Of a stretch of DNA of 64,000 nt, positions 18,148 to 27,676 are shown in pieces (position 1 is the stretch's first letter; each line of letters starts with the position of its first letter). Below the pieces are notes generated by a model that was not told the DNA's origin, searched no databases, and saw nothing but the letters and a program-made list of their open reading frames with translations. The stretch comes from Austwickia sp. TVS 96-490-7B (lineage in GTDB: Bacteria; Actinomycetota; Actinomycetes; Actinomycetales; Dermatophilaceae). The stretch covers positions 318,427 to 382,426 of the forward strand of contig NZ_JAHPZL010000004.1 of assembly GCF_019331795.1 (NCBI RefSeq), written 5' to 3'. Position numbers and translations under genes: made by a program.

Positions 18148-20846
18148 CCGCCATCGGCACCCCGCTCACCCCTGTCGATGTCGACGCTGAACCCATCCGG
18201 ATCCAAACGGCGTTTGCGCCGCTGCTGGATGCGGTGACCGACCGGGTCACCGCATCCAGAGCGCCTCGGTACGTGCTGCCGGAAGGCGTCGCAGCCGGAC
18301 TGAGGGCTGTGATCCGCACCGATGTGACGATGGTGTGGATCCGCATCCTCGTCGAGGAGTTCCACCGTTTCCGAGAGGAACTCGGCCTTCCGGATTCTCC
18401 AGCGTCCACCACGGCGCTCCGCCGTTTCCACGAGGCGCTCCTCGACGGCGACTTCATTGACCGAGTGATCGGTGCCTGGCCGACCGCGGTCGGGCTCGTC
18501 GAACGCCGAGGCCGCTGGCACCGCGACGCCGCCGAGGAGATGTGGGCGGCGTGGCTTGCCGACCGGGACCGGCTCGTCGCCGCGGGCATGGTCTCCGCCG
18601 ATTTCGAGCCGGTCGCCGCACGGTTCGGTGCGGGCGACAGCCACCACCAGGCTCGCACCGTCATTATCCTCACCGGGGCCGACGACTCGAGGATCGTCTT
18701 CAAGCCCCGCGCCCCCGAGACGGACCTCATGCTCGTCGACCTGTTGGACCTGCTCGGGCGAACGTTCGGCGTGGACATGAGCCGGTGCGCCCCCCGTTCC
18801 CTGGCGGGAACGCAAGGGTGCTGGCAGGAGTTCATCGCCTCTCACGAACCGGTGAACCCCCAGGAGGTGCACGACTACTTCCTGCGGTTCGGCCTGCTCG
18901 CAGGTCTCTCTGGCGCCATCGGCGCCGGAGACCTGCACCACGAGAACGTCATCCTGCGTGGTGCATACCCGTGTGTCGTCGACAGCGAGACCATCCTCCA
19001 GGCACGTTTCATGCCACTCGATGGACGCCTCGCCAGCAGGATGCTGAACGCCGCGCAACGCTGCCCCGGGGCGACACTCATGTTGCCCGCCCGGGTCCGC
19101 AGGGGTGCGTTCGACATCTTCATCAGCGCCCTCGGAGTACCGTGGGTGCAGGTCTCCGATAAGGAGACCTTCGACATCGTCGACGACGGTACGGACGCAG
19201 TGCGCCTGGGCCGGATCAAGATCACCATGGAACTCGACGGCAACGTCGTCCGCCTCGGCGGTGAGCGGGTCGACCACCTCGACCACCTGGACACCGTAAT
19301 CGAGGGGTACCTGCTCGCGCAGGCGACGCTCACCGAGCACCTCGACGAGTACGTCGCCGCCCTCGAGTCGGCGCGCAACGCCCTCTTCCGCATCGTCCTG
19401 CGCCCCACACAGGTGTATGGCACCTTCGTCGACGCGTCCGTGCATCCTTCGGCGCTCGCGGATTCCGTCGAGAGGCGGCGTGTGCTGGGGCTTCTGAAGG
19501 ACGTCGATTACAACGACGAGGGACGCATCGGTGCACGTGAGCGCGCCGACCTGGAGGTTCTCGACATTCCCGCGTTCCACTGCTTCGGCGGCTCCACGCG
19601 CCTCGTTAGCGGGGGACAGGAGTTGTCGGGGGACTACTTCGTGCTCTCACCGGTTGACTCCGCTCTGCGCAGCCTGCATGAGTTCTGCGAACGCCCTGCG
19701 GCGTATCACCGGTTCCAGCTCGAGACGTCCTTGAACGAGTTGGCTGCCGGTCAGGACCGCCCCTATCCCTTCGCGATGTTGCGGTCCGCGTTCGTCGCGG
19801 GGCCACAGGCGACAATCGATCAGGTCTTCCACGTTCTCGACGCCGCCGGGGAGCGCGGCATGAACGAGCAAGGCGTCGAGGCGATCTCCTGGCTCTCGCA
19901 CCTCGGCCACGACGGCCTGGAGACCTACGAGATCGACCAGACCATGACCTTCCACGACACCGACGGCATCGCGGCCATGTTGTCGACGCGACATCCTGGA
20001 ACGGCTCTCGCCGCACAGTCCCTGGCGGCGCTAAGCCTCGTCCAGGTGCCTACAGGGACGACCCGGTGCTCGGTGCTCGCCGGCCCGGCGAGCACTCTCT
20101 TCATTCGTGGACGGGCCGTGCTCCCAGCACCCCCTGAGGCGCCCACGGAATCCACCGAACTCGACCTCATGGTCGGAACGGCAGGACTTCTCCTCGCCGC
20201 GGCACGGATGGCCGAGCCCGATCTCGCCTGGATTGCACGGGCTCGTGACCACCTCACCACCTGGACGCCCCAATGTGCCTGGAAGCGGCCCTGGTCGGAC
20301 CTCGCACACGGAATGATCGGGGTGGAATGGGCTCGATTCCGAGCCGCCCACACTCTCGGTGAAGACACCGGGCGCCTCGCAGCGGGACTGATCGCGGGGC
20401 TCGAGCACGCTGTGGAGGACTCGATGTACGGCGCAGCCTGGTGCTCCGGCGCTGCCGGGGGCCTCGTCGTCCTCGCGGACCTGCACGAGTCCGGACACGA
20501 CGTGCCCGCAGACTTGACCCGACGCCTGACCCGACGAGTCGCCACCGGCGGCCCCGGCGTCGTCGATGTCTCGGTCTGCCACGGCGTCGCCGGTCGGATC
20601 CAGGCGCTGCTGCGTGCAGAAGAGGGCCGGCTCATCACCGACGGCCGCGAACGTGCCCAAGAGCTGTGGCGCCGCTCGGCCGAAACAGCCCGCACAGAAG
20701 GAATCCAGACCGGTGCTCCGGGCCGGACGGCTATCCTCGAGTACTTCCTCGGCTGGGCGGGCGTCGCCGACACCGCCCACCGACTCCTCCACGGGGCAGG
20801 CCTTTTCGACGCCGTCTCCCTGATTCCACCGACGAAGGAGATCTGA
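18144..20846 (+). CDS. lanM: Class II lanthipeptide synthetase LanM
   Basis: LanM enzymes dehydrate Ser/Thr in a precursor peptide and then close thioether rings. The 900-residue protein has the dehydratase (DUF4135) half with [17 protein letters not shown] and the kinase-like [10 protein letters not shown] motif (near residue 264). Its LanC-like cyclase half keeps all three zinc ligands: Cys767 in AWCSGAAG and Cys812-His813 in SVCHGVAG. Length is typical and no stop or frameshift is seen. The start is the ATG at 18144, overlapping the exporter stop by four bases, although the frame is open from 18060. The gene looks functional while its precursor gene and exporter membrane part are gone, so it may be recently orphaned or act on a precursor encoded elsewhere. 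Confidence 0.94.
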   Translation: MTAIGTPLTPVDVDAEPIRIQTAFAPLLDAVTDRVTASRAPRYVLPEGVAAGLRAVIRTDVTMVWIRILVEEFHRFREELGLPDSPASTTALRRFHEALLDGDFIDRVIGAWPTAVGLVERRGRWHRDAAEEMWAAWLADRDRLVAAGMVSADFEPVAARFGAGDSHHQARTVIILTGADDSRIVFKPRAPETDLMLVDLLDLLGRTFGVDMSRCAPRSLAGTQGCWQEFIASHEPVNPQEVHDYFLRFGLLAGLSGAIGAGDLHHENVILRGAYPCVVDSETILQARFMPLDGRLASRMLNAAQRCPGATLMLPARVRRGAFDIFISALGVPWVQVSDKETFDIVDDGTDAVRLGRIKITMELDGNVVRLGGERVDHLDHLDTVIEGYLLAQATLTEHLDEYVAALESARNALFRIVLRPTQVYGTFVDASVHPSALADSVERRRVLGLLKDVDYNDEGRIGARERADLEVLDIPAFHCFGGSTRLVSGGQELSGDYFVLSPVDSALRSLHEFCERPAAYHRFQLETSLNELAAGQDRPYPFAMLRSAFVAGPQATIDQVFHVLDAAGERGMNEQGVEAISWLSHLGHDGLETYEIDQTMTFHDTDGIAAMLSTRHPGTALAAQSLAALSLVQVPTGTTRCSVLAGPASTLFIRGRAVLPAPPEAPTESTELDLMVGTAGLLLAAARMAEPDLAWIARARDHLTTWTPQCAWKRPWSDLAHGMIGVEWARFRAAHTLGEDTGRLAAGLIAGLEHAVEDSMYGAAWCSGAAGGLVVLADLHESGHDVPADLTRRLTRRVATGGPGVVDVSVCHGVAGRIQALLRAEEGRLITDGRERAQELWRRSAETARTEGIQTGAPGRTAILEYFLGWAGVADTAHRLLHGAGLFDAVSLIPPTKEI

Positions 20847-20847
20847 C

Positions 20848-21726
20848 ATGGCCATCACCATCGACCACGTGTCGCTCGACTACGGCGAGTTCGCACTCAA
20901 GGACGTCACTTTTGACGTGCAACCCGGAGAGGTCGTCGGCTTTCTCGGCCCGAACGGTTCGGGTAAGTCCACCACATTGCGAGTCCTGCTCGGCCTCGAA
21001 CGCCCAGACAGCGGAACGGTCCTGATCGCCGGCCAGAGGTAACAGGACATCGGTCGTCCACTGCGGGTCATCGGTTCCCTCATCGACACCAATTGGATCA
21101 ACGGATCCCAGCGCACCCAGGACTATCTGTCGTGGCTAGCGGCGTCCAACGACCTCGACAAGGCCCGCATCCCGGAGCTGCTCGAACGCGTCGGCCTTGC
21201 CCACGTCCACAAGCGCAAGGTGTCGAAGCTCTCCCTTGGGATGCGGCAACGCCTGGGTATCGCGGCAGCGTTGCTCGGCGACCCGGCCTACCTGGTGTTC
21301 GACGAGCCGCTGAACGGGCTCGATCCTGAGGGCATCCGATGGGTGCGTAGGCTCCTCGGCGAGCTCCGCGACGACGGGCGGGCCATCCTGCTCTCTAGCC
21401 ACATCCTCGCCGAGGTCGCCGAGGTCGCCGACCGGGTCGCGATGATCTCCGACGGCGCCATCGTCGGATACGGCAGTCTCCCCGAGTTCGAGGGCGGCAT
21501 TGGCCTGGTCGCCGTAGTTTCTGATCCCGACCGGGCCGTCGCGGTCCTCATCGAGAAGGGGTACGAGGCCACGCACACAGGCACCCCCGAGGTCCTCGTC
21601 TCCGGGGACGCTCACGGGGGCGACGTGGCCCGGGCTCTCGTCGAGGCCGACATCACCTTCGAATCCATCGCCAAACGCGAGGGCGACCTTGAGAACGCCT
21701 TCTTCTCCCGCCTCGTCAAGAAGTGA
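20848..21726 (+). pseudogene. LanF-type immunity ABC ATPase with one nonsense codon
   Basis: The frame reads as a complete 292-codon ABC ATPase except for TAA at codon 65 (21040-21042). Before it come [15 protein letters not shown] and Walker [10 protein letters not shown]. After it, in the same frame, come QDIGRPLRVIGSLIDTNW, the signature LSLGMRQRLGIAAALL, Walker B YLVFDEPLNGLDP and the switch-region LSSHILAEV. The family usually has Tyr or a similar residue at the stop position, so a single substitution explains it. AAGGAG precedes the ATG and lanM ends one base before it. With the LanE/LanG-like permeases it would form a self-protection exporter. A sequencing error or readthrough cannot be excluded. 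Confidence 0.88.
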
Positions 21727-22487
21727 CCGGCATGCGCACTCTGCGCACAGAGCTGCGGAAAGTCGTCGCCTACCGGCTGCCGCTGTTCGTAGCCGTCGGC
21801 GCCCTGCTGCTCGTGGGGCTGTGGGACGTCACGATCCTGGCTCGGGGCCAGTCCGGCCTCAGGGCGATGGATTCCTCCCTCGCGTTCAGCGGGATCGTGC
21901 TTCCCACGGCGTGGTTCATCATCCCCATGCTCCTCGTCGGAGCCGACACCTGCGAGGGCACGTTGTGGCCCGCGCTGCACTCCCGGCCCGGAACCACTCG
22001 TGTGCTGATGGGCAAGGCGGTGGCCGCCGTGGTCGTCGCCGTCGTTACGGCCCTCCTGGCCGCGCTCATGCTTGCCGGGCTGACTCTCGTCACGTCCCAC
22101 GGAGCCCCCACCGTGGAGGTGCTTCCCGCCGTGATCGGACGTTTGCTCATCCAGGCCATGTTGTGCACAGTGATCGCCTTCTCGATCTACGTCCTCACCG
22201 GTTATCAGGGCGCATCGTGGATCATCCTCGGCCTCCTGGTGTGGATCCACTTTGTCGAACGGGTACTCTCCTCGGCGCTACCGGGCAACGCAGGAATGCT
22301 CGGGATGCCGTTCCGCCTCGTTGACTTCTGGATCCGCGGCAAGTGGAGCGCGACCATGCCTCAACTCGAGATGTTCGGCTTCGGCCCACTGGCCGTGTAC
22401 ACCGCCGCGCTCGCCGCGCTGGCGGCCGGCTCCTTCATCTTCTTCTCCGACAGCTCCGGGCGCACCTGGGGCAGAAAGCGCTGGTGA
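21723..22487 (+). CDS. LanE-type ABC transporter permease
   Basis: The 254-residue protein has six hydrophobic segments (about residues 18-38, 50-75, 95-125, 135-165, 170-190 and 215-240), the ABC-2-like permease layout of lantibiotic immunity subunits LanE/LanG. It starts MTGMRTLRTELRKVVAYRLP, the usual amphipathic helix before the first span. The GTG at 21723 overlaps the stop of the ATPase (GTGA); the ATG at 21732 is the alternative. It should work with the broken ATPase upstream and the permease downstream to export the lanthipeptide. Without an ATPase its function is doubtful unless readthrough occurs. Confidence 0.85.
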   Translation: MTGMRTLRTELRKVVAYRLPLFVAVGALLLVGLWDVTILARGQSGLRAMDSSLAFSGIVLPTAWFIIPMLLVGADTCEGTLWPALHSRPGTTRVLMGKAVAAVVVAVVTALLAALMLAGLTLVTSHGAPTVEVLPAVIGRLLIQAMLCTVIAFSIYVLTGYQGASWIILGLLVWIHFVERVLSSALPGNAGMLGMPFRLVDFWIRGKWSATMPQLEMFGFGPLAVYTAALAALAAGSFIFFSDSSGRTWGRKRW

Positions 22488-22491
22488 ACCC

Positions 22492-23334
22492 ATGTCCTTC
22501 ACCCTCGCGGACGGCCGCGGCGCCGACCGGTCGCCCACGGTCGAGAGCACACCGTGGGCGACCACGCTCCGCTGGATGCGCACCCTGGTCGTCAAGAACG
22601 GTCTTGCACCCATCCTTCTGCGCAGCGTCCTCGTTCCGATGCTGCTGTCCTTCGCCGGTGCCCTGTTCATGATGCTCGGGCCGGTGCCGATCCGGCCTGA
22701 CGCTGCAGGTGGTATCCCCGACCGCGACGTCGTGTTCCTCTTCCTCGGCTACATGCTCCTCGGCCAACTGGTGGTGATCGTATCCGGCGCGTGGCTACAC
22801 CTCCGGGATGTCCTCTCCCGGTCTCTGGGCGGCATCTACACCGCCGTCCCGGATCGTCGGGCCGTGACGCTCGGCACCGCCCTCGTGGCCGCCGTCGTCG
22901 GCGCACTGGGTGCGCTGGCGAGTGTTCTCACCGGCGTGGTGACGTTTATGGTCGTCGCAGGGGGCGATCTCGCCGCCACGATGAGTTCACCGCGAGTCAT
23001 GCAGATGCTACTCGGCCTCCCGTTCGGCGCCGCGATGCTCTCCGTCATCGCCGTCGCTGTCGCGGTGCTCGTGCGTCAGCCCATTGCAGCGGCCTGCCTC
23101 CTCGTCATCTGGGCCACCTACGGTGAAGACGCCGTCGGTCTCATCCCCGGTGTCGGCCCGGTGGTGAAGCTGCTGCTTCCGATCACCAACGGTCAGGCAG
23201 TCGCAGGCGCCCCGGGTGTCCAGGGCATCTCGGGTTCTTCCCTCGTTGCGGGACTGTGGATGGCGGTCCTCGCGGCGATCTCCGTCGTCGTCGCCGTCGT
23301 CGTCGAGCGCCGCCGCCGAGGCTGGGTCTCCTGA
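22492..23334 (+). CDS. LanG-type ABC transporter permease
   Basis: The 280-residue protein has six predicted spans after a polar N terminus of about 35 residues. The coupling-helix region is LRDVLSRSLGGIYTAVPDRR, and it ends in an Arg-rich tail (VVVERRRRGW). It follows the LanE-like gene by four bases, so the start is the ATG at 22492; the long open frame from 22252 is a shadow. Together with the preceding genes it forms the LanFEG immunity set. A perfect hairpin at 23361-23390 ends this operon. Confidence 0.84.
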   Translation: MSFTLADGRGADRSPTVESTPWATTLRWMRTLVVKNGLAPILLRSVLVPMLLSFAGALFMMLGPVPIRPDAAGGIPDRDVVFLFLGYMLLGQLVVIVSGAWLHLRDVLSRSLGGIYTAVPDRRAVTLGTALVAAVVGALGALASVLTGVVTFMVVAGGDLAATMSSPRVMQMLLGLPFGAAMLSVIAVAVAVLVRQPIAAACLLVIWATYGEDAVGLIPGVGPVVKLLLPITNGQAVAGAPGVQGISGSSLVAGLWMAVLAAISVVVAVVVERRRRGWVS

Positions 23335-23360
23335 CGACTCAGCCTCGGTTCTTGGAGCCC

Positions 23361-23390
23361 GTCGCCGCGCATCTCCGGGTGCGCGGCGAC
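23361..23390 (+). terminator. Hairpin terminator after the lanM-lanFEG operon
   Basis: A perfect 11-bp GC-rich stem (GTCGCCGCGCA / TGCGCGGCGAC) with an 8-base loop lies 27 bases after the last permease stop and before the GPP34 gene. Confidence 0.75.
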
Positions 23391-23471
23391 GCCACGGGGG
23401 CGGACCGTATCGCCTATGGGGCCATCCGATGGGATGAACCGCCAGCGGAAACGAGTACCTAAGCTGGCCCC

Positions 23472-24101
23472 ATGTTGATCTGCGAAGACGTCATGATCCT
23501 TCTCGCCGAACCACGCGGGATGATCGAGAACTGGGATGCGCGGCGACAGTGGAGTCTCACGGCCGGAGCCCTGTGTGACCTCGAAGAGCTCGGCGCCATC
23601 GCAATTGAAGGCAAGCAGGTGCGGGTGCTCTCCGAGCAGGCCACCGGTCACGCGGCCCTTGAGACAATCCTCACGCGCATCGTCGACCGACGCGATCGCA
23701 AGCTCCCCTCGATCCTGCGCGATTCCGCGGCGTGTCCGCTGGAGGACATCATCGAGGGGCTCTCCGCCCGAGGCGTCCTGGAATTGAAGAGCAAGAGCCG
23801 CTTCGGCCTGTTGCCGAGCCGATACACGGTAACCGACTCGACCGTGGAGAACAACTTGCGTGCCGCCATGACCAACACTCTCCACGGGCGTGGCAATCGG
23901 CACCATCTCAGCGTGCTCGCCATCATCAACAGCGTCGAGGTGGTCCACCAGGCACTCAAACACGAGGCCGCTGGCGTCAAGGACCGTGAGATCTCCGCCT
24001 TGCTCGAGGATGTCAAGGACTCCTCGACGATGATGTCGGCGCTGCGGTCCTCCACTCGTGGCATCGGCAGCGCCCTCCCCGCCATCGCCGGGGGCATGTG
24101 A
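23472..24101 (+). CDS. GPP34-family (Golgi phosphoprotein 3-like) protein
   Basis: The 209-residue protein fits the bacterial GPP34 family: an N terminus of the form M-L-I-x-E-D (MLICEDVMILLAE), the block WSLTAGALCDLEELGAIAIEG, and the later LPSRYTV and RHHLSVLAII-like helices. GPP34 proteins bind phosphoinositides in eukaryotes; the actinobacterial members are largely uncharacterised. It stands alone after the lanFEG terminator, with its own promoter probably in 23391-23471, and converges on the degraded response regulator. A role linked to lanthipeptide production or membrane protection is inferred from position only. Confidence 0.8.
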   Translation: MLICEDVMILLAEPRGMIENWDARRQWSLTAGALCDLEELGAIAIEGKQVRVLSEQATGHAALETILTRIVDRRDRKLPSILRDSAACPLEDIIEGLSARGVLELKSKSRFGLLPSRYTVTDSTVENNLRAAMTNTLHGRGNRHHLSVLAIINSVEVVHQALKHEAAGVKDREISALLEDVKDSSTMMSALRSSTRGIGSALPAIAGGM

Positions 24102-24143
24102 CCGCCGCGACCGGGCCGCGACTCGCGCACGCAAAGAAGGCAC

Positions 24144-24178
24144 CACGGTCACGTCCGTCCCCCACGGACGTGACCGTG
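24144..24178. terminator. Bidirectional hairpin between GPP34 gene and regulator remnant
   Basis: A perfect 15-bp stem (CACGGTCACGTCCGT / ACGGACGTGACCGTG) with a 5-base C loop sits between two converging genes and could end transcripts from both sides. Confidence 0.85.
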
Positions 24179-24203
24179 CGGAGGCGCCGCGCACTCTCGC
24201 GGA

Positions 24204-24518
24204 TCAGTCGTCGAGACCTAGCTCGGCGATGTTCCACTCGTGAGCGCGGATGATCGCCTGAACGCGGTCTCGCACGCCGAGCTTCGCGATGAGACGAGCA
24301 AGGTATGACTTCACCGTCGCCTCGGTGAGACCTAGAGCGTCCGCGGTCTCACGGTTGCTCATGCCGCGCCCGAGTAGCTTGATGACGTCCATCTCCCGCC
24401 CGGTGATGAACCGCGCCGCCATGGGCGGGGCCGACCGCTTGTCCTCGCGGATCGCATCGACCACGTGAGCGATCACCCCGGGTGACAACGTTTGCTCGAC
24501 CATGACAGTGCGGCGGAC
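24204..24518 (-). pseudogene. NarL-type response regulator, DNA-binding half only
   Basis: The sequence matches the C-terminal half of the intact regulator at 14909-15655: EQTLSPGVIAHVVDAIREDK, then FITGREMDVIKLLGRGMSN and the rest of the LuxR HTH. Homology ends at VRRTV near 24518, so the whole receiver domain with the phospho-acceptor Asp is missing. The open frame continues to 24677 only by running antisense through kinase sequence. It abuts the kinase remnant head to head, with no promoter left. Confidence 0.88.
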
Positions 24519-24529
24519 ATCGCCAGCGC

Positions 24530-25517
24530 CCTCTCTCCCACTTCTGGCCTTCAGCGCCGTAGGGGAGGCAGCGTTGGGAAGTCTCTTATCGCTGCTGATC
24601 CTCATGGCGCTCGTCGCGAACACACAACCCCTCAAATGGGTCATCGCGCTCGCGGTCGCATCCGTGGCATGGGGCACGGTGGCGTCGGCCTACGGTGTGT
24701 TCCGTCTCGACGGCGGCATTGCCGCACTGCTGCCGATCCTGGCGGGCGTCGTGTTACAGGGGGCCGTCTTGCGGTCGTCGCTCTTGCCACGCCGACTGGA
24801 GCGGAACGAACTCGCGGCTGCGGTCACCCGTGCCGAAACGGCCAGAGCAGCAGAGCGGCGGCGCCTCGCCGGTGAACTTCACGACATCGTCGCGCACGAC
24901 CTCACTATCCTGACGATGCTTTCTGCCACCGGGCAGAATCTCGACGACTCCGGAAGGTACAAACCACGTTCGCCCGCATGGTATCGACATCCCGGTCGGC
25001 CTTCCCCAAACTCTGCCAGCTCCTCGACGTGCTCGAACGAACGGAGGCACCTCCGGTCAGTGTGAGCGCCTCCACCACCCGCCCCGACGTCGGAGCGGCG
25101 CTGACCAGCGGCATCGAAGAACTCACGCGACTCGGATTCTCTCCGTCCCTCACATAGTTGGATGTGGTCCCCCGATCCGTGCAACACGGGCTGCGTCGAA
25201 GCATCAGCGGAATGCTCGCCAACGCCGCGAAATATGCAGAGCCCGGCACGCCCGTCGACATCGATCTCGCTCTCACCGCCGATGAGGTCGCCCTCCGAGT
25301 CGTCAACACGTCGTCGTCGACGGGTCAGATTCACGGACCAGAGAGAATAGGGCTTGGCCTGAACAACCTTCAGGAGCAGGCGGAGTGTTTCAACGGGACC
25401 TTCCACGCGGAACTCCGGCAGCATCGATGGGTCTCCGAACTGCGCGTCCCGTTGCAACCTCACGCGGCAGAAGCCGTCCGCAACCTTTCCACCTGGCCCG
25501 CCGAACAGATGTCATAG
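24530..25517 (+). pseudogene. NarL-type sensor histidine kinase, degraded second copy
   Basis: This is a paralogue of the kinase at 16007-17188. Homology starts mid-membrane domain (LLILMALVANTQPL in both), so about 80 N-terminal residues are lost. The His box LAGELHDIVAHDL is intact. Shortly after GQNLDD (near 24955) the frame shifts, continuing as FARMVSTSRSAF, and a TAG at 25155-25157 interrupts the linker before the ATPase domain. The last part (PRSVQHGLRRSISGMLANAA, IGLGLNNLQEQ) is readable to the stop at 25515-25517. Three independent lesions make function very unlikely. Confidence 0.9.
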
Positions 25518-25548
25518 CGAAACGAGCCCCATAGGGACACCCCCCGAC

Positions 25549-25722
25549 ACCGCCTGCCGCAACCAGCTCATCAACACCTGCCGCGCACCCGTCGAATGCG
25601 CCAACGCCCTGCTGAAATCCTCCTTCAAGGCCCTACGCCGCATCACCTTATGCCCCTGGAGAATCGGACACATCACCACCGTCGCCCTCATACTTTTAAC
25701 CACCAACGGCGGCTGCTGGTGA
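25549..25722 (+). mobile_element. IS5-family transposase, C-terminal remnant
   Basis: One frame reads ECANALLKSSFKALRR and ITLCPWRIGHITTVALILL, the typical C terminus of actinobacterial IS5-group DDE transposases (NALLKTTFKALRRVSLCPWRIG). Only about 58 codons remain, ending at TGA 25720-25722. It lies just after the dead kinase copy, at the right edge of the lanthipeptide island. Confidence 0.75.
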
Positions 25723-25784
25723 GAAAACCTCTCTCGGCGATGCCTTTCACTGAGCCAGCTATCAGACTAGACCGCATCTTTCTA

Positions 25785-25859
25785 AATCAGGGAACCAGAT
25801 GGGTCATTGTCCTGACCTATCTGTCTGTGATGATTTCGCTGTCCCAACTGATCCGCTAG
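25785..25859 (+). pseudogene. 3' remnant of a second GT-C-like gene
   Basis: The last codons read GTRWVIVLTYLSVMISLSQL and stop at 25857-25859. They match the last span of the GT-C-like protein ending at 14770 (GTGRTVVLAYLIVMTVVSLA), and the downstream hairpin is also similar. It therefore looks like the surviving 3' tip of a duplicate of that gene, cut off by the island to its left. The match is short (about 22 residues), so this is likely rather than certain. Confidence 0.55.
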
Positions 25860-25868
25860 ACCGTACGT

Positions 25869-25898
25869 GAGGGGGCGCCCCACTGGAGCATCCCCCTC
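25869..25898. terminator. Hairpin terminator between GT-C remnant and ohyA
   Basis: A 7-bp stem (GAGGGGG / CCCCCTC) sits nine bases before the end of the leftward ohyA gene. It shares GAGGGGGCGCCCC with the terminator at 14785-14819, in keeping with a duplicated gene end. Confidence 0.65.
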
Positions 25899-25906
25899 TC
25901 GCACCC

Positions 25907-27676
25907 TCAGAGAACGCCGGTGGAGCGCAAGAGGGGACCCAGGACTGTTCGGTCGAGGCCGCGGCGGATCACTGTGGGAGCCCACAGAGGTCGTCCGTCC
26001 CGGAGCCGGGACGCAGCCGTGAGCAGTACCCGTATGTCGTACACGCTGCCCCACACCTCGGGGACGCCACGGTCCACATCAAACAGCGTATAGACGGCTT
26101 CCATGCCGGTACGCACTGAGTATTCAGTGGTGAACACGGTGTCGCGGTCGGTGTGGGCAAATTGTCCGAGGAAGGCGAGGTTGACGCTGCCTGCGGGGAC
26201 GACATCGGGCCGGTCCGCACGGCTCCGAGGCATGAAGAAGGCGGTGATGAACGGCATCATGCAGGGCATGCAGACCGCTGAAGTGGCGGCCATCTCGTCA
26301 ATCTGCGCCGGAGGCACCCCGATGTGGTAAAGGAATTCGCGAGTGATTTCTTCGCCGGTGCAGTCTCGCATCGGTTTTTTCACATAATCGCCGGGGCGAT
26401 CAGTGAAGAGTCCGTAGATCCAGATGACTAGTTTGTCAGCGGGTTGAGCTGCAAAATGGGGTTGGCGGTTGATGGTCCAGGACATCATCCAAGAGGAATC
26501 ACGGACAGTGACAATGCCGCCGGTGGTCACTCTCCCCTCAAAAGGATTCCGTTGGCAGATCTTCTCCAGGTACGGCGGGATACGATCGTCGAGGGTGGTC
26601 AGCGTCGCTGATTCCCAGTTAGTCAGTTGGGGGTCGCTGCAGAACTTTTCGGGATGGCCGAAGGACTCATCTTGACGGGCCATGTTTTTCCACAGGCTCC
26701 AGATGCCATCGTCGTGGATGCGCGCGTCAAGGGCTGGGGCTTGGTGATGGTCGCCCCAGGTGGAGTTTTCCACGCACGATCCGTTAGTGACGAAGACCAC
26801 GTCATTCTCGGTGAGGTCGATGCCGCCGGGGAATCCGTTGCGGGTCCATTCGATCCGACGAGCCATCTTGCGCAGCGGTGCAGTGGGGTCGCCTGGTACG
26901 GCGGTCTTCTCAACGAGGACGTTGGTGACTCGGGTGTCGTATTGGAAGGTGACGCCTTGGTCTTGCAGCCAGGTCACCAGGGGCAGGATGAGCGACTCGT
27001 ACTGATTATATTTGGTGAATTTGAGCGCGGTGAAATCGGGGAGACCACCAATGTGGTGAATAAAACGTTGAAGATAGAGCTTCATCTCCAGCGCACTGTG
27101 CCATTCTTCAAAGGCAAACATTGTGCGCCAGTAGAGCCAGAACGTGGAGTCCAGGAAGTCCCGCCCAAGGACGTCAGTGATCTTCAGATCAGCGAGGTCT
27201 TCATCCCGGGTAAAAAAGAGTCGACCAATATCAAGTTGAGCCCGAGTGGTGAGGTCGAATCGGCCATCGGTGCGACCGTCTCGACCTTGGTCTTTGGTGG
27301 CTCGCATGAGGGAGTAGTTGGGGTCATCCTTATTGAGCCAGGAGAACTCGTCGAGGACAGATGCACCGGGGGTTTCCAGTGAGGGAATGGATCGGAAGAG
27401 GTCCCAGAGACACTCGAAGTGCTCTTCCATTTCGCGCCCCCCACGAATGAGGAATCCTTTGCCTGGATCCACGATGCCGTCGCAGGCCCCTCCAGATAGT
27501 GGTGAGGCTTCGAGGATGGTGATGCGGTGCGGGTCTACTTGGGCATCTCGGATGAGGAATCCGGCAGCAGCGAGTGAGGCGAGTCCGGCGCCGACAAGAT
27601 GGGCAGATGCCGTGTCAGCGCGATGGGATTTGCGGGGTCGAGCAAAGGCTTCGTAGTTTCCGCTGCTGTAGTACAC
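25907..27676 (-). CDS. ohyA: Oleate hydratase (MCRA family, FAD-dependent)
   Basis: Oleate hydratases add water to the double bond of oleate to give 10-hydroxystearate and are linked to detoxifying host or environmental fatty acids. The 589-residue protein has the FAD-binding motif VGAGLASLAAAGFL (about residues 28-41), the conserved ILEASPLSGGACDG and GGREMEEHFECLWDLF blocks and FEEWHSALEMKLYLQRFIHH. Length is normal. The GTG at 27676 has GGAAGGA seven bases upstream. It is divergent from a TetR gene that probably controls it. Confidence 0.95.
   Translation of the reverse strand: MYYSSGNYEAFARPRKSHRADTASAHLVGAGLASLAAAGFLIRDAQVDPHRITILEASPLSGGACDGIVDPGKGFLIRGGREMEEHFECLWDLFRSIPSLETPGASVLDEFSWLNKDDPNYSLMRATKDQGRDGRTDGRFDLTTRAQLDIGRLFFTRDEDLADLKITDVLGRDFLDSTFWLYWRTMFAFEEWHSALEMKLYLQRFIHHIGGLPDFTALKFTKYNQYESLILPLVTWLQDQGVTFQYDTRVTNVLVEKTAVPGDPTAPLRKMARRIEWTRNGFPGGIDLTENDVVFVTNGSCVENSTWGDHHQAPALDARIHDDGIWSLWKNMARQDESFGHPEKFCSDPQLTNWESATLTTLDDRIPPYLEKICQRNPFEGRVTTGGIVTVRDSSWMMSWTINRQPHFAAQPADKLVIWIYGLFTDRPGDYVKKPMRDCTGEEITREFLYHIGVPPAQIDEMAATSAVCMPCMMPFITAFFMPRSRADRPDVVPAGSVNLAFLGQFAHTDRDTVFTTEYSVRTGMEAVYTLFDVDRGVPEVWGSVYDIRVLLTAASRLRDGRPLWAPTVIRRGLDRTVLGPLLRSTGVL

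Noticed and set aside
18123..19580. 485-codon leftward ORF
   Set aside because: Antisense to lanM; composition (Asp/Glu/Arg/Val-rich) is the typical third-position shadow of a GC-rich gene.
24502..25065. Reading the second kinase as a short functional protein
   Set aside because: It lacks the first spans, shifts frame after the His box and has no ATPase domain in frame.
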